Shown here piece after piece: positions 47,801-59,718 of a stretch of 64,000 bases of DNA; the stretch's first letter is position 1, and every line of letters starts with the position of its first letter. The stretch covers positions 124,001 to 188,000 of the forward strand of contig JANDJZ010000007.1 in assembly GCA_027943245.1 (NCBI GenBank), in the 5' to 3' direction. The DNA comes from Acanthamoeba sp. SK_2022b (lineage: Eukaryota; Discosea; Longamoebia; Acanthamoebidae). Under the pieces are notes generated by a model, which saw only the letters and a list, made by a program, of their open reading frames with translations, was not told the origin of the DNA and ran no database searches. The position numbers were made by a program, and so were the translations under genes.

Positions 47801-50800
47801 CACCAGCTTCTCGGCCTGCTTGTACTTGCCCTGTTCGTGATACAGCTCGGCCAAGTCGTGCATGCTGCGTGCGACGTCGGGGTGCCGCTGTGGTCGATAG
47901 CGTGAGCCAAGCGACCAATTGTGCCGAAACGAAATGCCATGTGGCGGTCAGCAAACGGCCGCCGCACCTTGCCAAACGTCTTCTCCCGAATGGCGAGAGA
48001 TTGGCTGTAGAGCTCCTCTGCCTTGCCGTACTGCGCCTGTTTGAAATGAATCCAGGCCACTGCCGCCGTGATGAAACAGATTCGTAAGCATCATCGTCAC
48101 GCCGCATCCCTCCCCTTCCCGCCAGGGCGTGGGCGTCACGCACGATTGTTGAGGTTCAGAGCCATCAACGGGTGGTCCTGTGCAAAATACAACGAGCCGG
48201 GGCACAGACTTGGTAAGCATGCGCCTCACGCTGTTGTAGGAGGACGTGGTACCATGCCAAACGTCTGGAGAAGGATGGTGAAGGCCTTCTCGTACAAGCC
48301 CTTGGCCTCCTCGTACTTGCCTTGGGTGGTGTAGAGATACGCCAGGGTGTGCATGTACTCCGCAATGTCTGCGTGCAGAAAATGGGGAAGAGTAAGAAAC
48401 AAGGTTCCTTGAGGCATTTAAATAATCACAAAAAATGAAGGATAAGAATATAATTATTATAATGAGTTATTTGTTGTATGACCAAAAATTGGCGCACCAG
48501 GATGCTGGCGGCCCAGGATGTGTTCCTTGATCGCGATGGAACGTTTGTAGAGCTCCTCCGCAGTTTCGTAGTCGCCCTGGCGGTATGAGAGATTGCCCAT
48601 GTTGTGGAGTCCTTCGGCCACTGTTGACAAGCAAGTGCTACTTAGTGTAGTGGAGTTGACTGCCGCCGCCGCCGCTCTGGACCTTACCTTGAACGTGGTT
48701 CTGGCCGAACGTCTTGATGTTGATATCAAGCGAGCGTTGCTGCAGCAACAGCGATTCGCCGTAGTTGCCCTTGCGGTAGTGCAACTCCGCGAGATTGTTA
48801 AGCCACTTGCGGATCACGCACACGAGATGAGGATCAGTCAGGTGCGCAACAACACAACGGCAACAACTTTCAGATTGCGGCCAGTAGCAAAAAAGAAAGG
48901 GCGGATGCACGATCGAACAGTACCTCTGCGATGTCGGTGACGCTCTGGCCAGGCATGTTCTGCTTGATGATAAGCGCTCGCTTGATTACTTCCTCTGCTT
49001 GGTCATATTTGCCTGCCACAAGATGCGGTTTCCGTTTCCACACATCAGAAACAACGCTTCCCGATCTGATCCTGAAACGGAGCTATCAGCTGCCGAGTAC
49101 ATACCCAGCGCCTGGTACAGCTCGGACAATTCCCAGAGCGTGCGGACAATAGTCGGTGGCTGGAAAATACCGCGCATAGAGTCAGCTCCTCCCGTTCGAA
49201 TGACACCTTGACAAGTGATGCATGTGTACCTCCTTGCCGAGGCTGTTTTCGTTATCCTCGGAGAGCTTGCGATAGATCTCATCAGCCTTTTTCACGTTGC
49301 CTGATGATGTGTTGTTCCCCCACATCGGCGTGAGCAGGAGTCAAATGCGGATTTCGGGCGCTGGGTAGATACCGCATTTGAGCTGCAGCCAAGCCAGTTT
49401 GTTGAAGGCGTCGGTGATCTCCGGATGGGAGGAGTCCAGGCAGCTTTGCAGTATGGCCAGCGAGCGATTGTAAAGCTCGGTCGCCTCCGAGTAGCGGCCG
49501 AGGGCGGTGTACAGGTAGGCCAGCTGCTGAAGAGACGCAGCCATGCGCGTGTTGTTCTCGCCCAATACCTCTTGCCTGATGTTTATAGCCCGCTTGAAAA
49601 GCTCCTCCGCCTGCGACCACAGACAACTAAGTGAGCTCGAGAAGCCGATAGGTGCGAGGACGTCGATGAAGAGATGGTTGTGACCTCGGTGTACTTCTTG
49701 GTTTTGCAGTAGAAGATGGCCAGGTCAATCAGGGACTGCGCGACGCACAGATGCGAAGAGCCGTAGCTGCGCTCCGAGGCCGCGAGCGAGTTCTTGAACC
49801 CCTCCTCCGCGGCCGCGCAGTTACCCTCTAGGAAATGCACAAAGGCCGCGCTGCGGGACGATCGATCGTCAGCGGCCACGCTGGGAGGACGACTCAAAGG
49901 CGGGCGCTCCTTTTCACGTACGTATTGCGCTGTTCGATTGCGGGATAGTCGACGCCCAGAGACTCCATGTAGATCTGAAGCGATCTCTTTGCCATGCGCT
50001 CCGACTCGGTATACTTGCCCATCACCCGGTGCATACGCGCCACCTGTGTGCCGTTTGGTGGTCGACGGTTACCACACGGCACGCCAGCCATGACCATTTT
50101 TCAACGCCCAGTCTGGAGAATGGAGGAAGAGAGAACCAACCTTCTCCAGGCATAGCGCGTAGTCCAACGGAGCGCTGCCCAGGTTCTTTTGTCTGATATC
50201 GAGGGCCCTTTGCAACACTGGTTCCGCGTCATTGAACCTGAGTGACACCGGTGCGCCAGTGTCATGCGAGGGCGTGGTTGGAAGCGAAACAGCAAGTTTG
50301 TGGCTGGAGTGATGAGCTCATACCTCCCACAGAAGAAGTAGAAATCGACCAGATGAAGAAGGGCCGTAGCCACGTGGACCTGACCTCGCGAGGAACTCGT
50401 GGTGCTCCCGCGGGGCGAGGAGGGCGCGCCAGTGCCAGACGAGCTCGACGGCCGCATCTTTTCGGCCAACGACACCATCTTCTTGAACTGCTCCTCGGCG
50501 TCCCCGTAGCGCTCATTGGCCTTGTAGAAGCAGGCCATGTGGAAGACGGCGGCAGCGGTGAGGATGGGATCGCCCGTGGCCTCCCTCTGGGATATCCTTT
50601 CCTTATGCACCTGCGTCGTGCGGCAACCGCTGAGTCAGGTCGTGCACCTCACGGCACTGCAGGGAGGGTAGATGATGTTGGGGCGGGAACCAGCTCAGAG
50701 TCGTCGTAACGGCCGAGGGCATGCAGGGTCTCACCGAAGGCGACCTCGAACCGTTTCACTGAGCGGTGGGGGCACGACACGTTAGGCAGGTGACAGAATC

Positions 50801-52884
50801 TATAACCACCAGGGGAGGGGCCATACCCGTAGGTTCAGCGGTGACGAACGCATTGGAGAGGCTCGCTGCCGAAGCTGCCTTGTCCCGGATGAGTTCGGCG
50901 GCACCCTCCTTCCACTGAATTCCGTTCCTATGTGAGAGCGTCATGAAAAGTTCGTGCCCATCAACATTCTCCCTCAGCTTCCAGTCGGTTAACGAGCTCT
51001 CGTCGGGCGTGAGAACGCCTGCGAACTTGGCCTGGAGGCGCTGCCGGATGTCATCTTCCCACAGCGTGGCCGACTCCGCGCTCGCGCCAAACAGAAGACT
51101 AAAGTAATCCACGAGGGCGCTCTGCATCGCCTCGGATGGCGTGAGCGGCTAAACGGACGGGGGGAGGAGAAGGAAGCCACTACCTTGTGGTCCACTGCTG
51201 CCCTGAGAGTCTCGCGCAGGTGTTTGTTGACGGTTCGGACGACTGCCTTCTCAAGCAGGAGACGCGAAATACGCTTGGATGTGACCTTGCTCCTCAGGCG
51301 ACCGAGAAAGCAAAGGTTGATCCCTTCAATGCGAACAGGTGAGAAGGAGAGATAGTGCACAAGTATAGAGAGAGAGAGAGAGAACACAGCAACGACTGAT
51401 GGACCGCTGCACCTTCGTTGTGGAGTTCGTCAAAGAGCTGGGTTGTGGTAAGAGTAAACTCGCGGTGGTTCAGCTTCTCAGCGAAGGCCTGCAGGATAAC
51501 CTCTTCCAGCTGCTTGCAGGCTGCCGCGATCGCTTCTTTGTTGCTGCAGGCGAGAACGGAGGAGACGTGAATCACAATGCACAACGGAGACCACGCCATG
51601 TGTAACTACGCAGGAGGGCCTACTCGATCGGCAGTGGGTTTGGGAGCCGCTGTATGTATTGTCGGTGCAGCAATGCACCGTGATCCGGCATCTGTGGCAG
51701 TAGATTCTCGAGTGCTGCAAAGTAGTACCTGCCGTCCTTCCCCAAATAGACACGCACCCCTGAACCATGACGCATGTGTGATTCTCTTGGTGTTCCTTCA
51801 TACGTGCAAGAAAGCCCGGCTGATCGAATGAGAAGGCCCGTACCTGGTATGTACACCTCTCTTGCCCCGCCATTTGTCTCGATGACCTGGGGCTAACAAA
51901 ATGAATGAATGTCGTGAGGAGGTGGAGACAAGAGATGGACCAACGGCCGAGTTCATACCTTGATGTTAAAGACAGAGCTAATGTTGGCCACAATCGCCCG
52001 CCCAGTAGAACTGCTATCCCTGAAATCACCGCCTTCTCCCGCTCCTGACGGCGACCAGAGTCAGCGCATAAGAACGGGAGAAACCTACAAGTGACTGAGG
52101 CAGCCGCACCATAAACCAAATCGTCGCGACCGAAGGGCGCGTTCGAGCTGACTCGTATAGCAAATCCCTGCGGTATGAGAGAAGAGCTTCAGTTCGAATT
52201 CGAAAGTTTGAGCTCGAAATGTGAACGGGCCAGCAGGCACCAGATGGTTGACGAGGCAAGTCATGGGCAGGGCGACTCGGTCCACTCCGCTCGACAGCAA
52301 GGCGATGAGAGACTTCATGTAGTGTCCTTCTCGCTTCAGGTCCTTCTCCGCCGTCGAGAGGTGGCCCTCGCCGTCCGTGGGGAATTGAAACGTCATGCCC
52401 TTCACCATGTACGTAGCCGCCTTGCCTGTTGTCCAATTGAAGGCATAAGTCGAAGCAGATGGATGAACATGTCAGAGCGGACGTTTAATACCATCAGGCA
52501 CGGGCTTGTAGGTTTGTGTGTGCACTGGCTGAGATCTCTCCTTGATGATGGTCTGGGCGATCGGGCGTGCCGTTTTGACGAAGCCGTCAGCGAAACTCTT
52601 AATTGCCATGGCTCGCTCTGCCGCCTGCACGGGTCAAGACGGGAGTTGGACAGTGTTATGCGTTGGCCACAGCCCAGCTCAGGGTGATGACCTGCGCACG
52701 GCACGCTGGTGCGTACCTCCTGCGGTGTGTTGGTTGGGAACTCCAACAGCTTCTGGAACTCTTCGTTCCAGTCTCGCTTCTCAGGTTCCTGTTGGCTTGT
52801 GTGATCGCTCACCCGTCCTGTCGATACTGCTTGTGGCGCCTCGTGAGCCATTCGAAGATCATTGGGGAATGCAGGTGTGGTCAT
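43378..52884 (-). CDS. CLU-domain protein with an array of about 28 kinesin-light-chain-type TPRs
   Basis: One long minus-strand gene, dozens of short exons. The N-terminal exons (52717-52884, 52492-52624, then 52430 down to about 51400) give a CLU/TIF31-type region: RDWNEEFQKLLEFPTNTPQE, KSFADGFVKTARP, ATYMVKGMTFQFP, RDDLVYGAA, DGRYYFAALENLLP. The following EGINLCFLGRLRSK plus VVRTVNKHLRETLR matches the eIF3-p135-like part of CLU proteins. After an about 100-residue linker (50820-51127), exons from about 50750 to 43640 each carry one or two TPRs of the 42-residue TPR_12 form, e.g. ELYYRRGTYQRAEELFQRAL-like blocks with LG-x-x-HPDVA links. CLU proteins bind mRNAs for mitochondrial proteins; TPRs bind partner peptides. 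Start 52884 is the first ATG; 52851 is alternative. The last exon (43378-43555) is inferred from an AG at its edge; without that splice the frame stops at 43521. Individual exon ends were not all resolved. Confidence 0.78.
44818..44871. repeat. (GT)n microsatellite in TPR-gene intron
   Basis: About 26 GT units (CA on the coding strand) between TPR-encoding exons. Confidence 0.95.
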
Positions 52885-53222
52885 AAATAATAAATAATCA
52901 TAAACGAGGACAAGCAAAGGGCCCTCTGGCAATAATGGTGTAATCTTGTTGGAAATAATTGAGCAACCAATTTAAAAGGGAAAATCTTGTGTAAAATTGG
53001 AGAGTCATACTGTTCATGGATTGCGACGATGGCAAGGGGGCTGTCCTGTTTTGAAGATTCAACAAAGGTGGGACGCGAGAGGAACTCTGTTCCTTCGCCC
53101 CCTCGTCCTCCACGACGTAGGCCTGCATCCTGGCGTCTTGTGCGACCCAAACAGAAAGAGAAAATCCTGATAATTGGGCGCGAAAATGATGCCGCGCTTT
53201 TCTTGTGGACATGCTCAGGGCT
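52885..53222. other. Intergenic region upstream of CLU/TPR gene
   Basis: AT-richer stretch (52885-52990) followed by unassigned sequence up to the end of the PDI-like reading frame. It includes a TTTTCGCGCCC E2F-like match on the minus strand at 53176-53186. No gene recognised. Confidence 0.4.
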
Positions 53223-53348
53223 TTACAGGTCGTCGTGGTAGGGGTCGCTCTTCCTATCCTTGGGAGGTTCGAATTTAACCATAACCTCATCTTGCTCCTC
53301 GTCATCTTCCACCATGCCGGCACGAGCCCGGGTGACTGTTCGCATGAA

Positions 53349-54576
53349 CTACTCTTTGGTCCGCTCGCCCGTGTGGGAGAATCGCTCGCCGTCAATGTAG
53401 CTGACGGGAGGGAGAGGTTAGGCCCCTTGTTCTCTACTCAGTTAGACTCCTGTTAAGGAGTCAGAAGACGTACAATACAAAGGTTGGGAAGCCGGTCACG
53501 CCTTGTGCCCCACAAACGCCTGCGTTGTTAGAAGAGGCAGTGAGTGAGTGAATGCCCTGTCTCCTGTTTGAACACCTAGGGCGATCGGACGCACTCTGGT
53601 GCTCAGGAATGGTGCAGTCGAACTTGGCCACGTTAAATTCGTCCTTGTGATCTTCAGAGAACTCGCTCCAGAGTGGCGCAATTTGGTTGCAATGCGTACA
53701 CCACGGAGCATAACTTCGAATCGAAGTGAGAGCGGTGAATGCGTTACTAATCAGCCCTTTAAAGAAGTGATGGGATGGGATGGGATGGGATGGGATGGGA
53801 TGGGATGGGATGGGATGGGATGGGATGGGATGGGATGGGATGGGATGGGATGGGATGGGATGGGATGACGTACTATTTGACGAACCACTCGCCCTCCGAG
53901 ATCGACTGATTCCATGTGTTGTGCGTAAGCACGTGCACGCTGCCGTGCCGAACTTTGTACGCCCACTTCTTCCATGCCGCCGAGGTCTGCTCCTCACCGG
54001 TGTACTTGATACGGTCACCTGCAGCGGTCACACTGTAATCCGATCGGATGAAACACAATCGCACGGTGGGGCGGTGAAACAGAGTGCTGGCAGAGTGCCA
54101 ACGTGCCAACGTGCAGACGAAAAGAAAACACCACTGAGACAAGGCGTACAGCACAAGGACAGGCCCGGAACGCTTGCTGATCTCGAAGTCGAGGCACAAA
54201 TCTAGTGCAGCATGCACGTGTTAGTGCAAGATTTGTGCTTGCGGTTGGGCAGTGCGGTACCAGGGTCTGAAGTACACTCCACGGCGCCCACTACAAAATT
54301 TGCTTCCTCCTCTGCAAAAGCGTGGAAGGTTTGGACAAGCTCGGGGTCGGTGGTCTTTTTGTTCGTACTTTTATGGGGCGTGCACAAACATGAGCTCCAC
54401 AGCCCAATTGGAATGAGAACTTGTAGGAGCGGAACGTACAAGAGGATCATCCAGTCTTTGCCAACGGTGGTGGCGAAGTTGCGCTCGAGATTATCGTCGT
54501 CTAGTCGGACCAGCTTGCCGCTGGCCAAACCCATCAGAATGCATACCACGGACGCGAGGAAAAGGAGACGGTTCAT
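53349..54576 (-). CDS. PDI-like protein with thioredoxin folds (215 aa to first stop)
   Basis: Exons from the 5' end: 54436-54576, 54261-54339, 54150-54201, 53874-54032, 53595-53713, 53474-53519, 53349-53400. A signal peptide (MNRLLFLASVVCILMGLASG) is followed by a degenerate thioredoxin-like start (NLERNFATTVGKDWMILLY) and, in exon 53595-53713, a redox-active-site block YYAPWCTHCNQIAPLW with CxxC. Exon 53474-53519 carries the cis-Pro loop GVTGFPTFVLY. Such proteins form or shuffle disulphides in the ER. The junction between the first two exons is tentative, because the frame also runs through it unspliced. The frame stops at TAG (53349-53351). The same frame then continues 41 codons with coding character to a TAA at 53223-53225. 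No KDEL-type signal is visible. Confidence 0.72.
53770..53867. repeat. (TGGGA)n pentanucleotide array in intron
   Basis: About 19-20 perfect TGGGA units fill most of the PDI-like intron 53714-53873. On the coding strand it is a TCCCA pyrimidine-rich array. Confidence 0.97.
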
Positions 54577-54776
54577 CACGCTTGACTTCTGGACAGCACG
54601 CTGAGACAGTGCCAAGTGTGTGAAGGGTTGCGCGCCACGCTGCACCTCTTGGTTGGTGCCGCGTCAGCAACCCAAGGAAAACATTTTTTTCTGGTTTTTC
54701 CACACAGATCGGCATCGCAGATTGGAGCTGATAGTTGCCTGCACGCTCTCAAGCTAGTAGCAGCGTACTGATAAAA

Positions 54777-55040
54777 ATGTCGCATAGAGTGAGGAGACAC
54801 TCAGGCTTGCAGAAGCAAGTGTTGGGTCTGTACCGCCAATTTCTGAAGAGCGCCTACAAGCGACCCGAGGGACCAGGCCGTGATTCGCTGTTGGGCCGAG
54901 TGCGCGATGAGTTTAAAGAGGGAGCCAAGATGTCGCGATTCGAGGTCGATGCTATCGAGCGCCGGCTCGGCTCGGCGCGCAAGCAGCTCAAAATGCTCAA
55001 TTTGCCTGGGACTGAGACTGTACAGAGAATCGGACCTTAG
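54777..55040 (+). CDS. SDHAF1: SDHAF1, LYR-motif succinate dehydrogenase assembly factor (87 aa)
   Basis: Intronless. The LYR motif is present in HSGLQKQVLGLYRQFLKSAY, near the N-terminus, followed by VRDEFKEGAKMSRFEVDAIE and a basic helix RRLGSARKQLKML. This order (HSGLQ, LYR, VRxEF, R-x-x-Q-x-x-x-L) is that of SDHAF1, which helps insert iron-sulphur clusters into the SDHB subunit of mitochondrial complex II. Length matches the family (about 80-115 aa). The first ATG after the gap to the divergent PDI-like gene is used. The two genes share about 200 bases of upstream DNA. Confidence 0.85.
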   Translation: MSHRVRRHSGLQKQVLGLYRQFLKSAYKRPEGPGRDSLLGRVRDEFKEGAKMSRFEVDAIERRLGSARKQLKMLNLPGTETVQRIGP

Positions 55041-55202
55041 CTTGAAAGATGGAGAGGTCTAGTCCGCAGCCCTTTCATTGTACAAAGAAGATGCTTGCGT
55101 ATCACTTGAACACACTTTTTTTCAGGCCGATCAAATGGCAACTGTTCATTTTCTGCCGCCTTTTCTCTGGTTTCTTCTTCACGCTCAATTCAACAACAAC
55201 AG

Positions 55203-55975
55203 ATGAACAGAGTAATCGCATCAGAAGGGCTTGCCGGAAGCGTGGCTGCCCGTGCCGGACCCAACTGGCAACGATGGTAGCTATCTTGCTGCAATTTTAC
55301 CCTCCTTCCAGTCTTTATCATTTTCACCATCATGCCCCCCCTCCCAACCCCCCACCACTGCGCAATGTTGCTGTGAATTACAATAGAATTCGCTTCATTA
55401 TAATGCAGGGGCATCCCGATCCCGTTGGCTGCACGCCCGCAACTGATTAACGGCAGCTGGCGCAAGCCACTAATCTCCCGGCGGCAGCTCGCCAAGCTGC
55501 GAAGCGAGCACCTCGAAAGTGGCCTCCCGTGGGAAGAGCCGGCGGCCAACTACTCGGTAGCCAAGCAGCGCAATCCCGACAAGCCGCAGTACAAGGGCCA
55601 CAAGCGCCTGCGTCCTGAGAACATCGCCAAGAGGTACCTCGACTTCCACACTTGCAGGCCTGCCAGGAATGCGCCAGCTCACATGCTCTCCTTCTCATTG
55701 TGTACAGGCAAAAGATGATCGAGACCAAGATGAAGGAGATTCCCGCCGTGGAGAAGGCTCAGAAGAAGGTACATCCCCTCCTTGTACCCAGTTTATGCTT
55801 GCTTCCTGAACCAGTCGTGTTGTCGCTGCGTGTCCAGCTCAGGGACGAGTACAAGCAGAGGCCGCTCAAGGGGCTCGAGCTGTTCTACGTCACGCCATCG
55901 AGGAAGGAGATCGCCAAGATCAAGGCCAAGTGCAGGGGTGGCGCCGGCGGCACCGGACAAGTGGAAGCCGACTGA
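55203..55975 (+). CDS. Probable mitochondrial large-subunit ribosomal protein (mL59/mL64-like, 165 aa)
   Basis: Exons 55203-55276, 55409-55633, 55708-55768, 55838-55975. The N-terminus (MNRVIASEGLAGSVAARAG) has Arg and Ala/Ser but no acidic cluster, as in mitochondrial presequences. The core reads NGSWRKPLISRRQLAKLR, then KGHKRLRPENIAKR and helices rich in Lys/Glu (MIETKMKEIPAVEKAQKK). A G-x-WR-x-P-x-IS-R-R-x-x-A-x-LR opening is characteristic of the mL59/mL64 (CRIF1-related) ribosomal proteins as I know them. The call is by eye; another basic mitochondrial protein is possible. The start was chosen because it gives the only in-frame ATG exon matching the phase of the acceptor at 55408. Confidence 0.65.
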
Positions 55976-56449
55976 TCGTGCCACAGGATCAACACCAAGA
56001 CATTTTATTTGCACTCCACATTCCACCTTGTTTATTATAGTCGTCTTCGGTAGGTCTTGTCAGCGTTCGTTCTCGTAGAGGAACACGCTCACGGAGCCCC
56101 AGTTGACCTTGACGCACGAGAAGCTGGCGGAGAACGGGAGACCCCATGAGGGCGACCTCCTTGGTGAAGGTCACCAACCACCCACCCTCCGCCCTCCTGC
56201 ATATCCCTTGCTTTGAATGTTCAAAGATGCGTCAGGGGTTGATGCTGAGTACAACAGTGCCACACATAAAGTGTTCAAGCTACTGTGGCCGGAGTCAGAA
56301 TGCTACCACAGTTCCGTGGAGGAGCATGGAAGAAAATCCCTATGAAATTGTAAATCTGGACAGAATAAAAACGAAAACAAAAACTATTGCTTCGTCGAAA
56401 GCACGCATTCTAATCCTGCGGCAGCACAGGAGGGCCCAGACCGCCTCCC
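55976..56449. other. Intergenic region with a coding-like fragment on the minus strand
   Basis: Mostly featureless, but minus-strand 56072-56170 reads EVALMG and, in a shifted frame, LPFSASFSCVKVNWGSVSVF followed by LYENER and a stop. The two pieces are in different frames and no upstream exons were found. It may be a gene remnant or the last exons of an unrecognised small gene. Confidence 0.3.
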
Positions 56450-59400
56450 ATGGAAAGGCCCACCCCCCTATTCCGCATTCAAGATGCTGCCGGTTTGCAA
56501 CTGCACTTTTTTTCCTCTCTTGCGACCTCTGTTGACGCGTCACTTGCAGGAACTACGGTGGGTGAGCTGTCCAATGTTGTCGCCGAGTTGGTGCTTGGCC
56601 GAGGCCTTTGCGGTGTGCCCTCGTCGTACTCCCCCCCCCATCTCATTAATAATCCACTGTGGTCTCTATGCCTTGGTAACGGGCTTTTGGGCAGTGACAA
56701 GCGTTGTAGCCGAAAGCAAGCTGAGGTCTCATTGAGCAGCGGCACCCTTACACTTATACCCGTAAACCCCAAGTTCTTATTATCACGCTGCTAGCTCACC
56801 TGCACTCACAAACACCTTCCCAGAGAGGCGTAAACCCTGCCTACCTGAAGACGTCAGGGTCGGGTGCGTGCTGGTGGTGACAGCCAGTATTGTTGATGCC
56901 GCTAACCTGAGGTGCCGGTTTGTTCGTAACGCCAACAGGCAACGAAGCGGTGATGCTCCAGAGAAACAACAAATACACACTTGAAGACGGCGACGTGTTC
57001 ACCCTGGTAAGCCTAGGGCGCTTTCTCTCTTTGTCTTCTCACTTCCCCCCCCCCAACAATCAACTGACGAGAACGCGTGGGTGCGTGCAGGTGGCCAATT
57101 GCTATCCGTTTACCGTCGTGCGCTGCAGCCAAGAGAACCTGCCTGCCCCCACAACGCAGCCCTCAAAGACAGCACCCGAGCCCAAGAAAACTAACGAGCC
57201 GACAAAGGAGGGCGCTAGCGCGAATGCGCAGCTGAGTAAATCCAAGGTTCATCCATCAAGCGAGCAATCGAACCAAAAGTGGAGGTGTAGCGGATGCACG
57301 TTCCTCAACGAGGCGTACACGACGTTTTGTGACATGTGCGAGGCCAAGAAACCTTCGGCGGCGGCTGCACTCGCAACGTCCAGTGCGCCTTCATCGTCGC
57401 TTGGTAGGTTTCCCGCCACGACTGCCCCTCTGCCTACCCTCTCCTCTTTGCCACAGTGTGCTCACCCTGCGGATCTCGTATCACCAAGGTACGAAGCGCA
57501 AGGCGGACGACGAAGTAGACAACGATGCTCGGCCTCGCCGTTCGGCATCGCCGGAGCACAAACGACCAAAAACGGAACCGAAAGGTACACCTCCTCCCGC
57601 GATCATGTATCTTCTGTACGACATTTGGTGCACATACTGATTGCGGTATGCGTGATATGTCGATCGGCAGACGACCGACCGGTGTGTCCCTACGGCAAGG
57701 CATGCTACAGGAAAAACCCGGCCCACTTCAAAGAGCACGCTCACCCGTGGCTGGAGAAGAAGACCAAGAAATCGGTTGATGCCGATCACGGGGAGAAGGA
57801 GGAACGAGAAGGAGCCGAGAAACTAGCGACCACGAAGCCGCCCGCTAAGAAACCGGCGGAGCACACCAGCGCTCCAGCGAAGGCCGCCACGAGCAATAGA
57901 TTCGATGGGCTGGAGGATGTGCGGCCTCCGAATGCGAGCGAAGAGACGAAGGGGAAAGGGACAACGTCGTCAGAGACGAAGGCGCTGAGGAAGAACCCGG
58001 AGAGGGATTGGATGGACGAAGCGCCGAAGAAGACCGAGACGGTCAAGACCGAGAAGAAGACAAAGAGTGAAGTGAGCTCTCCCGCGGCGCTGCCATCCAC
58101 CCCTGTGTTGAGCCACAAATCGTCGTTCAGCATGCCCGCACCGTCGCAGCAAACTGTCTCGCCGAGCGGCAAGAAGACCCTGAAGCTCATGTACGTTCAC
58201 AAGCTTGGTCCACTGACCCGCCCATCTTCGAACTCACGACCGCACGGTGTTGCCCACCACGCAGACCGCCGGCCAGTCCAACCAAGGTCGCCCCTGGCGC
58301 TCGCCTAGTGCTGGACTACAACAGCGATGAAGACGTACGTGCACCCACAGTATCCACCACGACGAGGTACATCTTGATTGGGCCGTTTAAGTCCACTAAA
58401 CCCGGTGCGTGCTGAACGCGAAGGAGGAAGAGGAACAGCAGACCCGGTCGAGTCCTCAACCCAAACCGGCGCGGCCAGCTGTCGTCCCCGTCAAGAAGAC
58501 GCCGTCGCTTCAGGTCTAAACCCCTCCACAGAGCGCATTGACGCAGACTGCAGCAGCCCTGATGCCCCCCCCCCCTCGCCACAGAGCTTGGCCTCCCTGC
58601 TCTCCCAGGATGAACGAGGCGGTTCCATTACCACCACTAGCAGCAGTAACAGCGACATCAAATCAAAACCCAGCAACACGGCAAAGCAGGCGACCACGGA
58701 CACAACGCGAATTGTCAGCAAGACTCTGGTCGACTCCCTTGTCACTGCGAAAGGTAACTTTCTGCATATCTCTTCCTCTCCGTTTCCTTCGAACCATTCA
58801 GCGTTCGTTTGCCCTCTCTCGCGCAGCTCCGAAGAGCATGGCGTTCCCATCGTTCGGTACGGCGATTTTGGGCATGCAGCCCGATCGCGCCGCGTCGGTC
58901 ATCCGAAAGGCAGTCAAGAAGTTCCTGTGGGCGAAGGAGGACCAGGACATCAGGCTCGTGCTTGTGTTGGAGGGTAAACAGGACCCCGTCTTGGGGTTCT
59001 TCGGGGAGGTACGCCTCTTGTCCAAGGCTCGATGGTGTGACCCCCACTTACTGAGTTTTGTTTGTGCTGCAGAAGGGTATCTCCGATCCTCGCTTTACGA
59101 TTGTGACAACACCAATCACCAAATTGGACAGTGCTTCCCTTTCCGCGTACGTCGTTTTCACATTGCCGTTGTGCCTGTGGCTTGCGCGATGAATACTACG
59201 AGAATAATTCGCTCTGATATGGCCTGCTCTGCTTCCCCACAGATTCCTGGCTACTGAAACGGACTGGCGGCTACGAGGCGGCGGAACGGTGTCCAACCGG
59301 TAAGCGGCTCCTCTACTTGTGTCCAAACGCTGCCTTTATGTTCATTCTCCCCTCTCTCTTTCTCTCTCTCTCCAGCATGATCCACGAAGCTGCGGGCCCA

Positions 59401-59655
59401 AGCCTAATGCAAGGTCCGTGGTCACCGCCCAGTCACAGTCTCTGTGTTAATTTCTGCGCTGCATGTCGCGCGTGTGAGCTGACCGGATTGGCTTGATCCG
59501 TAAACTGTTGCAGAGACCAAGAAGCTCTATAGCACAGCCTCAGAATGCGGGCAGGTGTACCCTGTGCCGTTATCCACCAAATCGCCTCTGTATTCGCAAG
59601 TACGCCTCTGTCAGTTGCGGTCAGCGCCAATGGCCATGCCTCTCGGCTAATGTCC

Positions 59656-59718
<63 letters not shown>

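Noticed and set aside
53770..53867. TGGGA array as telomere-like or CRISPR-like repeat
   Set aside because: Unit differs from TTAGGG-type telomeres, has no spacers, and sits inside an intron.
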